DNA from: Hyphomicrobium_A sp044507625
Lineage (GTDB): Bacteria > Pseudomonadota > Alphaproteobacteria > Rhizobiales > Hyphomicrobiaceae
Length of the DNA: 64,000 nt
Reading direction: 5' to 3'
Assembly (NCBI GenBank): GCA_044507625.1
Contig: JBIQJE010000003.1
Coordinates: 248,001-312,000, forward strand
In this document: positions 10,001 through 18,219 of the stretch, in pieces
Numbering within the stretch: the first letter of the stretch is position 1
Layout of the letters: each line of letters begins with the position of its first letter
The notes under the pieces: generated by a model
What the model was told of the DNA's origin: nothing
Database searches by the model: none
What the model saw: the letters and a program-made list of their open reading frames with translations, nothing else
Translations under genes and position numbers: made by a program

Positions 10001-10852
10001 TCAGGCTACGCGGCACCGCCGGCCCCCGGTCTCGCCTTCTGGACGCAAGGCTTCGGCTCCTGGGGCGACTTCCAGGGCAATGGCAACGCTGCTCGCGCCG
10101 ATCGCACGCTGGGCGCTTTCGTATCCGGCGTCGATGCGGAGCTCGGCGGCGGCTGGCGCACTGGCTTCGCGCTCGGCTACACGCAGGCCAACATCGGCGT
10201 CGATGCGCGCCTCTCCTCGGCCAACGTCGACAGCTATCACATCGGCGCTTACGCTGGCGGGGGACTCGGCGCGTTGGCCGTGCGCGCCGGCGGCGCGTGG
10301 ACGTGGAATAGCATCGACACGCAGCGGACTGTGCTGTTCCCCGGCTTCTTCGAGCGTGTCAACGCGTCCTACGACGGCAACACGGGGCAGGTCTTCGGTG
10401 AGATTGCGCTACCGCTCGTTTCGTCCAAGTCGGCGGTCGAGCCGTTCGCCGGCCTCGCCTGGGTGCGTGTCGACGCCGACGGGTTCACTGAGCAGGGCGG
10501 CCTCGCCGCGCTGACCTCGGGTAGCAACAGCATCAACACCGGCTACTCCACGCTCGGGCTGCGCGCGGCGAGCGAGCTTTTGATCGGCGACATGGTGGTG
10601 ATCCCGCACGCCTCCGTGGCTTGGCAGCACGCGTTCGACGATGTCGTCGCCGACGCCGCGCTGGCCTTCATCACCGGCGGCGTCGACTTCACCGTGGCGG
10701 GCGTGCCGATCGCGCGCGATGCTGCGCTTATCGAGGCGGGTCTCATGTTCAATGTAGACCGCGACACGACGCTCGGGCTTTCCTATCAGGGCCAGATTGC
10801 CGGCAACGTCGAGGACCACGGGCTCAGCGGCCGCCTTGACTGGCGGTTCTAG
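7091..10852 (+). CDS. Glycine-rich autotransporter (type V secretion) adhesin-like protein
   Basis: The chosen ATG gives 1253 residues and an export signal ending FALSSPAFSQ near residue 50; the frame is open further upstream, but that part looks non-coding. The passenger starts with about 450 residues dominated by Gly-Gly-X and Gly-X-Gly. These include six imperfect units of about 50 residues, each with a VFTNGGTLMN-like core followed by a GGNGG run. Next comes a passenger-associated repeat region (GTGNLIKEGNGSLVLSGTNT) typical of autotransporters. The last 270 residues or so are the beta-barrel translocator (from AFWTQGFGSWGDFQGNGN) ending LDWRF, with the terminal Phe needed for Bam insertion. 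The role is inferred as a surface adhesin or matrix protein. Confidence 0.9.
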   Translation: MSLLAPMDILRGRPTAPHCLPSRRPAVNIARGAGLALVCVFALSSPAFSQSNAGGAGGPGGATGGGAGGSGGAPGDPGVAGNPGSAGGTAGAAGTANGGAGGTGGGGAGGGGGGGGADAFTGVVLPGSAQTGGTGGAGGTGGGGTAGNGGSGGGGGGGAGGGGAVISITGAGALSVDLTGGGGGKGGGGGTGGLGSRGDGGGGGYGGDGGDGIVFNTGATLTSGATIAGGNGGLGGLGGIGGIGASGGGGGGGGNGGDGAVFTNGGTLMNAATVVGGNGGAGAAGGQGVGNINFGAPGGKGGDGGDGGKGGGGAVFTNGGTLMNDMAVAGGNGGAGAVGGRGGNGSGPGVGGTGGTGGTGGLGGDGAIFTHGETLTNTATIAGGSGGSGGDGGLGGGGVTGGNGGDGSNGGDGGTAVIFTLGGTLTNAATAAITGGNGGGGGSGGLGSGSGVVGHRGDDGNGGNGGDAVVFTNGGTLMNEGTIAGGDAGAGGGIAGLAGLGGTGVIGANLTIVNAGTISGGLGDGTQANAVTFTGGSNVLELQSGYIVNGNAVDQTNNGTFRLGGAVDSMFDISNLGTQYQGFSIFEKTGISTWTLTGVSTFAGPTNVNQGTLLAGGAGAFSPSSAFTVSSGAFLDLGDFDQTIGSLAGAGDVLLGSAALTTGGDGRSTEFSGTISGTGNLIKEGNGSLVLSGTNTYSGSTTVNDGALIVDGSIAASSATILNSGRLGGIGTVSATSVNAGATIAPGNAATPIGTLTVNGNLTFDPAAFYEVGVDDAGHSDLIKVDGIATLGGAKVTVKVASGTYSPLNTYTVLTATGLSGAFDADVDIDAAFLDPSIVQTSTSVLLTLVRNDVNLIDVARTPNQRAVAGALDTLATSNPLFLAVIGQSAAGAQQAFDALSGEIHATVAGLLVDQSRFVRDAILSRLLQASYGGGGASAVAALAAGGPTTIAALGDTPMMGLGMSGLGMGSGYAAPPAPGLAFWTQGFGSWGDFQGNGNAARADRTLGAFVSGVDAELGGGWRTGFALGYTQANIGVDARLSSANVDSYHIGAYAGGGLGALAVRAGGAWTWNSIDTQRTVLFPGFFERVNASYDGNTGQVFGEIALPLVSSKSAVEPFAGLAWVRVDADGFTEQGGLAALTSGSNSINTGYSTLGLRAASELLIGDMVVIPHASVAWQHAFDDVVADAALAFITGGVDFTVAGVPIARDAALIEAGLMFNVDRDTTLGLSYQGQIAGNVEDHGLSGRLDWRF
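7730..8600 (+). repeat. Six imperfect repeats of about 140-165 bp in the autotransporter passenger
   Basis: Each unit begins with a conserved core of the type TTTTCACCAATGGCGGGAC, at about 7730, 7868, 8032, 8191, 8341 and 8499, followed by GGC/GGT-rich sequence encoding Gly runs. The spacing varies (138, 164, 159, 150, 158), so copy number has probably changed by recombination. Confidence 0.75.
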
Positions 10853-11066
10853 CGCGCGGCGCCTAGCCTGATGCCGCACTCGGCAGATTGTAACCTAAGC
10901 GGACATGCTGCGGCGTGCGTTGAACGGTGACGCAGAACCAATACTACTGCCTGGTAACCAGACGTGCAGATTTATCTTGAACATACGACGATCGAGAGCT
11001 CTGCGCTTGCCAAGCGTCGGAATAGACGATGCCAGAGAGAGATTTCGCACGAAGCCTACGTGACAC

Positions 11067-11750
11067 TTAGCGCTGTGCGGCTCGCGTTCGGATGAGATAG
11101 CCGAGGCCTCGCAATGTCGCGATCGATACATCGGCGCCGGCGTCGGACAACTCCTTGCGAAGCCTGTGCACATAGACTTCCACCGCGTTCGATCCGGCAG
11201 AGCCGGCGATTGCCGCGATCTGATCCTCGACGAGCTGCTTGGTCACTACGTTTCCGGCCCGTCGCAGCAGCAGCTCGAGCACAACGCTCTCGCGGCTCGA
11301 GAGGCATCTGCTGACGCCCGCCACTGTGATTTCTCTCGTATCGGTGTTGAACTCCACATTTCCGAGCTTGAGAGTGCGCCGCCGCTGATGTCCGGGTCTC
11401 CGCAACAATGCCTCCAGCCGCGCAAGCAACTCCTGAAAGGCAAATGGCTTTATGAGATAGTCGTCGGCTCCGCTTTTCAAGCCGATAACTCTATCCGCAA
11501 TGCCGCTACGGGCCGTCAGTACGAGCACCGGCAGTGGGTTTTGCGGCTTGCGCAAAGACTTGAGAAGAGCGATGCCATCCCCGTCGGGGAGTCCGAGGTC
11601 GAGAATGAGCGCAGCGTACTCGACCGACTCCAGCGCAAACTCCGTCTCGACAACCGATCCGAGGACGTCGACCTCGTACCCCGACTGGCGCAGGCCGGTG
11701 ACGAGGAGGGCTGCAAGATCCGAATTATCCTCGACGACCAAGACGCGCAT
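11067..11750 (-). CDS. OmpR-family response regulator (orphan), next to czcC
   Basis: Receiver domain (MRVLVVEDNSDLAALLVTGL, phosphorylated Asp in LILDLGLPDGDG, Lys in DYLIKPFAF) followed by a winged helix (CLSSRESVVLELLLRRAGNV, then NAVEVYVHRLRKELSDAG). I start it at the ATG of MRVLVVEDN; an in-frame ATG 39 bases upstream would add residues foreign to the family. It lies 119 bases downstream of czcC on the same strand and has no adjacent kinase. It resembles the regulator at 17542-18219 throughout, including LDLGLPDGDG, LVLTAR and the end of the receiver LEALLRRPG. It may respond to the same kinase or another. Confidence 0.88.
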   Translation of the reverse strand: MRVLVVEDNSDLAALLVTGLRQSGYEVDVLGSVVETEFALESVEYAALILDLGLPDGDGIALLKSLRKPQNPLPVLVLTARSGIADRVIGLKSGADDYLIKPFAFQELLARLEALLRRPGHQRRRTLKLGNVEFNTDTREITVAGVSRCLSSRESVVLELLLRRAGNVVTKQLVEDQIAAIAGSAGSNAVEVYVHRLRKELSDAGADVSIATLRGLGYLIRTRAAQR

Positions 11751-11869
11751 CAAAGATGCCTTTCCATGTGCCGGAAGCGCTTCTACCACGGCTCATCGGT
11801 TGCGGATCGCCATAGTATGCCCGACGTCATGATCTCTATTAGGTCATCGCGCGCCGGATGCGACCTCGA

Positions 11870-13114
11870 TCAGTGCTCAGTCAAAAGCGATGAAATGTCT
11901 CCCCGCGCGGCCTGATAGCGCAACTGTGCCTCCATCAGGTTACCGATGAGATCGACGCCGTTTGCCGTGCTTTCGACCCGCGTGCGCGTGGCATCGAGCA
12001 AATCCGCAATGGTGCCGCCACGGAGCTTGTAGGCGTCATCTGCCATACGCTTCAACCGAGCAAGCCGCGGCATGACGTTGTTGCGGTAGTTGTCGAAGGC
12101 GACCGTGCGTTCGCGGACCTGTGCTGCGTATTTGTTGAGGTCCGCGTTCACCTCGACTTCAGCAACGCGGAGCTTGAGGTAGGCGGAGCGGGCTTCCGCC
12201 TCCGCCTTTTGCACGGCGCCCTCCCGTCGGTCAAAGATTGGAATCTCGACGGACACGCCGACGCTGGCCGTTGCGCCGAAGGGACGATCGGTCCAGAAGG
12301 TGTCGGTCGTTAAGGAGACATCCGGGAATTGCTCGCGGCGCGCTGTTTCGACGGTCGCTCGCGCGAAGCGTTCATCCCGCCGCGCCGCGGTGACGCTCGG
12401 ATGCTCGATCACGTATTCGTCGAGCCCCTGCAGCGCCGTTATGGGCCAGGGCCGCAGCTTTCCGGCACCGCGAGGTCTCCAGTTGGCGACCCCCAGGATG
12501 GAAGCCAGCTGCGCTTGTTTGGCCGACAGGTCGGCTTTGGCTTCTCCCAGCTCGGTTTGCCATGTCGCGCCTTCGACTTCGATGCGCATGAGATCGTATT
12601 CGCTCGCCATGCCGGATTGCTGGCGGCCCTTGACGACGCTTCGCAGCCGAGCGACTTCCTTTTGGCGCCCCTGCAGCAGCGAGACCTTCTCCTGCGCCAC
12701 CAGGATCGCGATGTAGGCGGCGCCAGCCTCGACCGCTCGGTTGGTGGCTGCCGCCTTGACGCGGGCCTCGGCAGCGAAAAGCCCCTGCTCGGCCGCCTCG
12801 ATACGGGCCCGTCGCTGGCCGCCTAGCAGCAGCGGAAATGCTGTGCCGACCTCGTGCGCTCTGTGACTCGAGAAATTGGTGAGCTCGCCCGGCTGATAGG
12901 CATTCGTGTACGTCACCGTCGGATTGGGCCACGCACCCGCCGTGGTGCGATCCGCGCGCGCAGCGGCAACCTCTTGCCAGTCCAGCGCGGTGCGTGGGTT
13001 CATCTGAAAGCAAATGTCGATCACATCATCGAAGATGACGCTTTCGGGGAACGACTGCGCGACCGCGGTGCTGGCGATTGTCAGCATTGCGGCGAGGATG
13101 GCGAACAGTCTCAT
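11870..13114 (-). CDS. czcC: Outer-membrane efflux protein, CzcC/TolC family
   Basis: A 414-residue outer-membrane channel component of a tripartite heavy-metal efflux pump. It has a signal peptide (MRLFAILAAMLTIASTAVAQ) and the duplicated alpha-helical barrel pattern of the OEP family, seen in long Ala/Arg/Glu-rich helices (AAEQGLFAAEARVKAAATNR and later KAEAEARSAYLKLRVAEVEV). Its ATG overlaps the czcA stop as ATGA, so translation is coupled. The frame stays open into czcA, but the signal peptide and overlap fix the start at 13114. The metal transported is not determinable from this subunit. Confidence 0.88.
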   Translation of the reverse strand: MRLFAILAAMLTIASTAVAQSFPESVIFDDVIDICFQMNPRTALDWQEVAAARADRTTAGAWPNPTVTYTNAYQPGELTNFSSHRAHEVGTAFPLLLGGQRRARIEAAEQGLFAAEARVKAAATNRAVEAGAAYIAILVAQEKVSLLQGRQKEVARLRSVVKGRQQSGMASEYDLMRIEVEGATWQTELGEAKADLSAKQAQLASILGVANWRPRGAGKLRPWPITALQGLDEYVIEHPSVTAARRDERFARATVETARREQFPDVSLTTDTFWTDRPFGATASVGVSVEIPIFDRREGAVQKAEAEARSAYLKLRVAEVEVNADLNKYAAQVRERTVAFDNYRNNVMPRLARLKRMADDAYKLRGGTIADLLDATRTRVESTANGVDLIGNLMEAQLRYQAARGDISSLLTEH

Positions 13115-16100
13115 GCCGCCGCCCCCTCTGGCTTCTCGACTCCAGCCGGTGCCATGAGACTGTAGAGTACGGGCAGCATGAAAAGTGCGACTGCCATCGT
13201 CGTGACCATGCCCCCGACAATCACGAGCGCAAACGGGCGCTGCGTCTCGCTGCCGACCCCGGTCGATATAGCCATCGGCAGAAGGCCGAGCATGGCGAGG
13301 GTCGAGGCCATCAACACCGGCCGCATACGCTCGATGGCGCCGTTGGCGACGGCACGGCGCACTTCGTGACCCTCCTGGCGCAAGGCTTCTATCGCCGAGA
13401 GAACGAGCACACCCATCAAAGATATCTGGCCGAGGAGCGCGATGAAGCCGATCGCGGCGCTGACCGACAAATGGACACCCGTCGCCAGCAGAAGAAACAC
13501 CCCGCCGGTCATGGCAAACGGCATCGTCGCGACAACGATGACGGCGCTGACAAAGCTGCGCATGGCGGCGTAGAGCAGCCCGAACACGAGCAGCAATGCG
13601 ATCGGCACGATCATTTTCAAGCGATTTGCGGCACGGGTCTGGTTCTCGAACTCTCCACCCCAAACGAAGTAGTGTCCGTTCGGCGGGGTGACGCTTTCGG
13701 CGACTTTCGCCATGGCGTCCTGCACAACCGACCCCATGTCGCGACCTTCGACGTTGAACTTGAGGGCCAGGAAGCGGACGTTGCCCTCGCGCACGATCGA
13801 GGCTGCGCCGTTGGCGACCTTGATTTCGGCGAGCTGCTTCAACGGAACCCGGCCACCGTGCGGTGTCGTGATGGCCAAGCTCGATATCTTCTCGATATCG
13901 TCCCGCGCCGAGTTGGCGAAGATGAGCCTCACCGGCACCGGGCGCTCGCCTTCCCAGAGCTGCGTGGCGATGCGGCCCGCGAGTGCCGTCTCGATGGTTC
14001 TTGCCGCGTCCTCGACCGCGATCCCCGCACGCGAGAGCGCCTGCCGGTCAAGTGAGACCTGAAGCTGCGGAATGAAGGCGTCGCGATAGAGATCGAGCTC
14101 GGTGACGCCAGGCACGTTTTCGATCGCCGCACGCGCCTTCAGCAGCGTTGCGCGCATCGCCGGCAGATCCTCGCCGAACAGCTTCAATACGACCTTGCCG
14201 CGCACCCCGGCTACAGCCTCCTCGACGCTGTCCTTTATGGGCTGCGTGAAGTTGAATCGCACGCCTGTGATAGGCTCCAGCGCTTTTCTCAGGTCCTGGA
14301 TGATCTGAAATTTCGTGAGACCGCGCTTCCACGCAGCCACCGGCTTCAAACGCACTACTGATTTCACCATGTTGACACCTTCGTTATCCGTTCCGTCCTC
14401 CGGCCGGCCGTGCTCACTGTGAATGTCGTGCACCTCCGGCACCGACGTTATGCGGCGATGGATGTCCTGCAGGATCGATTGGCTCTTGCTCATCGAGATG
14501 CTCGCGGGCATCTCGACAAAAATGGCGATGTCGCCTTCGTCGAGCTCCGGAAGGAACTCGGTTCCCAGGCGCTGCCCAGCGAGGACACCTGCCAACAGCA
14601 GCAACGCTGCGCACACGAGCACCATCCCGCGGTTGTCGAGCAGCCTGCGAAGGATCGCTCCATAGGCGTCACGCAGGCGTACGATCCAGCGCGGCTCCTC
14701 GACGATCACTGCACCCGGACGAAAAGCGAATGCGCACAGCGCCGGCACGAGCGTCAGTGAGAACACGAGTGCGCCGGTCAGAGCAAAGGCATAGGTGAGC
14801 GCCAGCGGTCGGAAGAGTCGCCCCTCGACGGACTGCAACGTGAAGATCGGAAGCAGCGCCGCGATGATGATCAGCATCGCGTAGAAGGTTGGGCGGCCGA
14901 CGTCTACTGCGCTCTTGACGATGAGCTTGAACACAGCGCCGCGATCACGCGGGCGCTCCAGGTTGAGCGCGTGCAGCACGTTTTCGACCAGCACGACCGC
15001 GCCGTCTACAAGGATGCCGAAATCGATCGCGCCCATTGAGATCAGGTTTGCCGGAAGCCCCGCAGCGTAAAGGCCTATGAACGCGACCAACAGCGATAGC
15101 GGGATGACGACGGAGACAACGGCGGAGCCCTTCACGCTCCGCAGGAACAGCCAGACAACGCCGACGATGAGCAAGAACCCGTGCACCAGGTTGTGATGCA
15201 CAGTGTCGAGGGTGTGCCCGACAAGGATGCTCCGGTCGAGGGCGACGTCGATGTACATGCCCTTCGGCAGTATACTGTTGTTGAGCGCCTCGACTTGCTT
15301 GTGAATCCCCTCGAGCACCACTGATGGGTTTTCACCCCGGCGCATCAGCACCAAGCCTTCTACGACTTCCTTCCGGTCGTTCCAGGCAACTGAGCCGCGG
15401 CGCGGAGCTGCGGCCTGCTTGATGACGGCGACGTCGCCCACGGTAAGGGCCGCACTGTCCCTCGACCGCAGAGGTATATTCTTGATGTCCTCCGCTGTCC
15501 TGAGGTTGCCGAGCCCGCGTATGGTGAGATCCTGATCGCCCTGTTGCAGGAAACCGCCGCCGACGTTGAGATTGGCCTTCTTGATCGCCTCTTCCAGCTC
15601 GCTCACGGAGACACCGGCGGCGTAGAGCTTGCTGGGATCAGCCTCGACGTGGATCTCTTTGAGGAAACCGCCGAATGGAACGACATCGGCCACGCCCTGC
15701 ACCTGCCGCAGCACCCGCGTGACGTTCCACTGCATCTCGGAGCGAAGCTGGTAGAGATCGTGCACGGGGCTGAGCAGCCGAAAGCGGAATATCTTGCCGA
15801 GCGGGGTCGCCTCTGGCGCCAGTGAAGGCGATACCCCTTCGGGAAGGTCGGCACCGGTCATCCGCTGGGCGACGACCATGCGGCTGAGGAAGGGGTCGGC
15901 GTCGTCTGCGAACACGAGCGTTACCAGCGAGAGGCCGAACAGATTCTCGCTTCGCAGCATGATCATGCCGGGCGTACCATTGAGCGCGCGCTCAAGGGGC
16001 ACCGTCACTTGCCGCTCGATTTCTTCGGCGGCATAACCCGGCATCTGCGTTATGACCTGCACCTGCGCATTGGTAACGTCAGGGTAGGCTTCGATTGACG

Positions 16101-16200
16101 TATTGCTGTAGGCGTAGATGCCAAGCGCGGCGATGAGTGCCGTCAAAATGACGACAGCCACACGGCCGTGCACACATTGCTCGATCAGGCGCTGGAACAT
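13111..16200 (-). CDS. czcA: Heavy-metal RND efflux pump, CzcA type
   Basis: A 1029-residue inner-membrane proton/metal antiporter of the HME-RND family. Transmembrane helix 4 carries the signature D-F-G-x3-D-G-A-x4-E-N (AIDFGILVDGAVVLVEN). That pattern is associated with the Zn/Co/Cd/Ni-type subgroups rather than with Cu/Ag pumps such as CusA. Two periplasmic porter loops and twelve helices fit the length. It is the middle gene of a B-A-C operon, 12 bases after czcB and overlapping czcC by four bases. The pump would expel divalent cations from periplasm or cytoplasm to outside. Confidence 0.93.
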   Translation of the reverse strand: MFQRLIEQCVHGRVAVVILTALIAALGIYAYSNTSIEAYPDVTNAQVQVITQMPGYAAEEIERQVTVPLERALNGTPGMIMLRSENLFGLSLVTLVFADDADPFLSRMVVAQRMTGADLPEGVSPSLAPEATPLGKIFRFRLLSPVHDLYQLRSEMQWNVTRVLRQVQGVADVVPFGGFLKEIHVEADPSKLYAAGVSVSELEEAIKKANLNVGGGFLQQGDQDLTIRGLGNLRTAEDIKNIPLRSRDSAALTVGDVAVIKQAAAPRRGSVAWNDRKEVVEGLVLMRRGENPSVVLEGIHKQVEALNNSILPKGMYIDVALDRSILVGHTLDTVHHNLVHGFLLIVGVVWLFLRSVKGSAVVSVVIPLSLLVAFIGLYAAGLPANLISMGAIDFGILVDGAVVLVENVLHALNLERPRDRGAVFKLIVKSAVDVGRPTFYAMLIIIAALLPIFTLQSVEGRLFRPLALTYAFALTGALVFSLTLVPALCAFAFRPGAVIVEEPRWIVRLRDAYGAILRRLLDNRGMVLVCAALLLLAGVLAGQRLGTEFLPELDEGDIAIFVEMPASISMSKSQSILQDIHRRITSVPEVHDIHSEHGRPEDGTDNEGVNMVKSVVRLKPVAAWKRGLTKFQIIQDLRKALEPITGVRFNFTQPIKDSVEEAVAGVRGKVVLKLFGEDLPAMRATLLKARAAIENVPGVTELDLYRDAFIPQLQVSLDRQALSRAGIAVEDAARTIETALAGRIATQLWEGERPVPVRLIFANSARDDIEKISSLAITTPHGGRVPLKQLAEIKVANGAASIVREGNVRFLALKFNVEGRDMGSVVQDAMAKVAESVTPPNGHYFVWGGEFENQTRAANRLKMIVPIALLLVFGLLYAAMRSFVSAVIVVATMPFAMTGGVFLLLATGVHLSVSAAIGFIALLGQISLMGVLVLSAIEALRQEGHEVRRAVANGAIERMRPVLMASTLAMLGLLPMAISTGVGSETQRPFALVIVGGMVTTMAVALFMLPVLYSLMAPAGVEKPEGAAA

Positions 16201-16212
16201 GCTGGCGGATCG

Positions 16213-17313
16213 TCAGAGAAGCTGCTCGGAGCCGCTGTCGAGCAGCAATGCGCCTTTGACCACCACCTTTTCCCCCGAGCGCAATCCGCCCGTGACGGTC
16301 ACCCGTCCGTTACGCGAGACGCCGATGGAGATCGGCCGCGGCTCGATCTTTCCATCGTTCCCCTCCACGTACACGACGTACCTGGATCCGTCCTTGATCA
16401 GCACGGCCTCGACGGGCAGCGAAAGGTTCACCTCGGCCGTGTTATACAGACGAACATCGGCAAGCATGCCGGGAGACAGCGGTTTGATCGCGCCTCTCAG
16501 CGCTATGTAGATCGGGACGCGTCGCTGATCGGCATCGATCATGCGACCAACTTTCTCGACCACGGCGTCATAGGTGATATCGAGCGACCTGATCGTCACC
16601 TTTGCAGCAAGGCCGGCCCTGATCGAGGCGATTTCGCTCTCGGGAATGTCGGCAATGACAAAAAGCTGGTCAGGGTCCCCGACATCCACCAAAGCTTCTC
16701 CGTCGGGCGACGCGGTTGCGCCGATCTTTCCACGCACCTCGGTGACGACACCGCTTGTCGGCGCGCGCAACGTAAATTGATCGCCGCCGCTGTCGCCCAG
16801 CTGCGCGACGGCGCGGCGCGCCCGGTCCAGCTCTGCGCGGGCTTCTCGGGCCGCTGTTTCGGCGGCAAACCTGTCCACCTCGAGGCCGACGCCCTTGGTC
16901 ATCATCTCGGTCTGACGCTTCAGCAGATCCTCCGCGGCGGCGGCGCGCGCATTGGCCTGGTCGAGCGATGCGTGAGCGGCGGCCACCTCGGCCCCCTTCA
17001 GCGTCATCAGAGGCGCGCCCGCATTAACCGTATCACCGGGGCTGACGTGCACGGCGACCACGCGCGCCTGAATCGGGGCGCTGACCGCTGCCAGCGCTTG
17101 CGGCCGGAAGGCGACGCGTCCTGGAATGACATCGCCGAAATCGCCGGTACGCGGCACGATGGCTTCGATGGTCAGAGCGTCGCGCGTCTGTTGCACCGAC
17201 GGCGCCGGTGGATCCGATGCGACATTACTGTCAGCCTCGGTGCAGCCGCCTAGCCAGACACACGCCAGCGCTAGCCACGCCGTTGTGGCGCGTATGCTTT
17301 TCATGGTGCTCAT
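16213..17313 (-). CDS. czcB: RND periplasmic adaptor (membrane fusion protein), CzcB type
   Basis: A 366-residue adaptor linking the inner-membrane pump to the outer-membrane channel. The N-terminus has a lipoprotein signal with a lipobox-like stretch (LACVWLGGC), so it is probably lipid-anchored. The lipoyl/barrel-sandwich halves flank an alpha hairpin (AHASLDQANARAAAAEDLLK to ELDRARRAVAQLGD), and beta-barrel and membrane-proximal domains follow. An internal ATG three codons later is also possible. It is the first gene of the czcBAC operon. Confidence 0.9.
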   Translation of the reverse strand: MSTMKSIRATTAWLALACVWLGGCTEADSNVASDPPAPSVQQTRDALTIEAIVPRTGDFGDVIPGRVAFRPQALAAVSAPIQARVVAVHVSPGDTVNAGAPLMTLKGAEVAAAHASLDQANARAAAAEDLLKRQTEMMTKGVGLEVDRFAAETAAREARAELDRARRAVAQLGDSGGDQFTLRAPTSGVVTEVRGKIGATASPDGEALVDVGDPDQLFVIADIPESEIASIRAGLAAKVTIRSLDITYDAVVEKVGRMIDADQRRVPIYIALRGAIKPLSPGMLADVRLYNTAEVNLSLPVEAVLIKDGSRYVVYVEGNDGKIEPRPISIGVSRNGRVTVTGGLRSGEKVVVKGALLLDSGSEQLL

Positions 17314-17541
17314 GGCCCACCCGAACTGCCCCCGATAATGAAGGGCACACCATCGATCGCGGACCTGACAAAATCCTTACAGATCGCTTTGGCGGCCGGT
17401 CACACTTGCTTCACATGGCTCAAGAAAGGCTCACGCCGCCCACCGCAGGCTTGCGTGAAAATTACCTGTCCGCTCGGTTGTATTTTTCATGCCCACGCGC
17501 TCTAACGGCATGAAGTGGATCTACAGGGCGCAATCATCAAA
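17314..17541. promoter_or_regulatory. Divergent promoter region between czcBAC and the two-component pair
   Basis: A 228-base gap separates two divergent operons, the usual place for OmpR-type operators in metal-responsive systems. I see AT-richer pieces near CCTTACAG (about 17373) and AATTACCTGT (about 17460), a loose inverted pair. No repeat is strong enough to name a binding site. Confidence 0.5.
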
Positions 17542-18219
17542 ATGCGGTTGCTGATCGTCGAGGACAACGAGCACCTTGCCGAGCTCATCTCTTCCGGCTT
17601 GCGCGCCGCGGGCTTTGACATAGATGCCGTCGCGCGCGCCGATAAGGCGCTCACCGCAACAGGACAAAATCGATTTGACGCCATCGTTCTCGATCTCGGC
17701 CTGCCGGATGGAGACGGCATGCACGTCTTGGCGGCTCTGCGCCAAGCGGGCGACCCCACACCCGTCCTTGTACTGACCGCGCGTGACGGCATCGAGGACC
17801 GCGTGTTGGGATTGCGCGCAGGCGCCGATGACTATGTCGTCAAGCCGTTCGCTCTCGCCGAGCTTGTCGCCCGCATCGAGGCCTTGCTGCGCCGACCGGG
17901 CAATCTGCTTGGATCGGTTCTGAGACTCGGGAACCTGACCTTCGATACGCAGGCTCGCCAGACGAGCGTAGACGGCAGTCCGCTGGTCTTATCCTTGCGC
18001 GAGGTGACCGTGCTGGAACTGCTCATGCGCAGCAAAGAGAATGTGATCCCCAAGCACGCCGTCGAGGATCATCTCTTCGGCTTGGAAGAAGTCACGTCGA
18101 ATGCCGCGGAGGTTTATATCCATCGCCTCCGCAAGCAACTGTCGGCGGCGGGAGCCACGGTGAAAATAGTGACGGTGCGCGGCGTGGGCTACATAATGAA
18201 GGAAGACGTCTCGTGCTGA
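17542..18219 (+). CDS. OmpR-family response regulator of the metal efflux locus
   Basis: A 225-residue receiver plus winged-helix protein (MRLLIVEDNEHLAELISSGL; Asp in IVLDLGLPDGDG; Lys in DYVVKPFALA; HTH at VLSLREVTVLELLMRSKENV and AEVYIHRLRKQLSAAG). The ATG at 17542 puts the beta-1 strand at the N-terminus; an upstream GTG frame start adds nine residues and is less likely. Its end overlaps the kinase start by seven bases. Divergent placement to czcBAC suggests it activates that operon in response to metal, as CzcR/CopR-type regulators do. Confidence 0.9.
   Translation: MRLLIVEDNEHLAELISSGLRAAGFDIDAVARADKALTATGQNRFDAIVLDLGLPDGDGMHVLAALRQAGDPTPVLVLTARDGIEDRVLGLRAGADDYVVKPFALAELVARIEALLRRPGNLLGSVLRLGNLTFDTQARQTSVDGSPLVLSLREVTVLELLMRSKENVIPKHAVEDHLFGLEEVTSNAAEVYIHRLRKQLSAAGATVKIVTVRGVGYIMKEDVSC

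Noticed and set aside
13115..13663. Upstream extension of czcC to 597 residues
   Set aside because: The added part is the czcA sequence in another frame; the signal peptide and ATGA overlap place the start at 13114.
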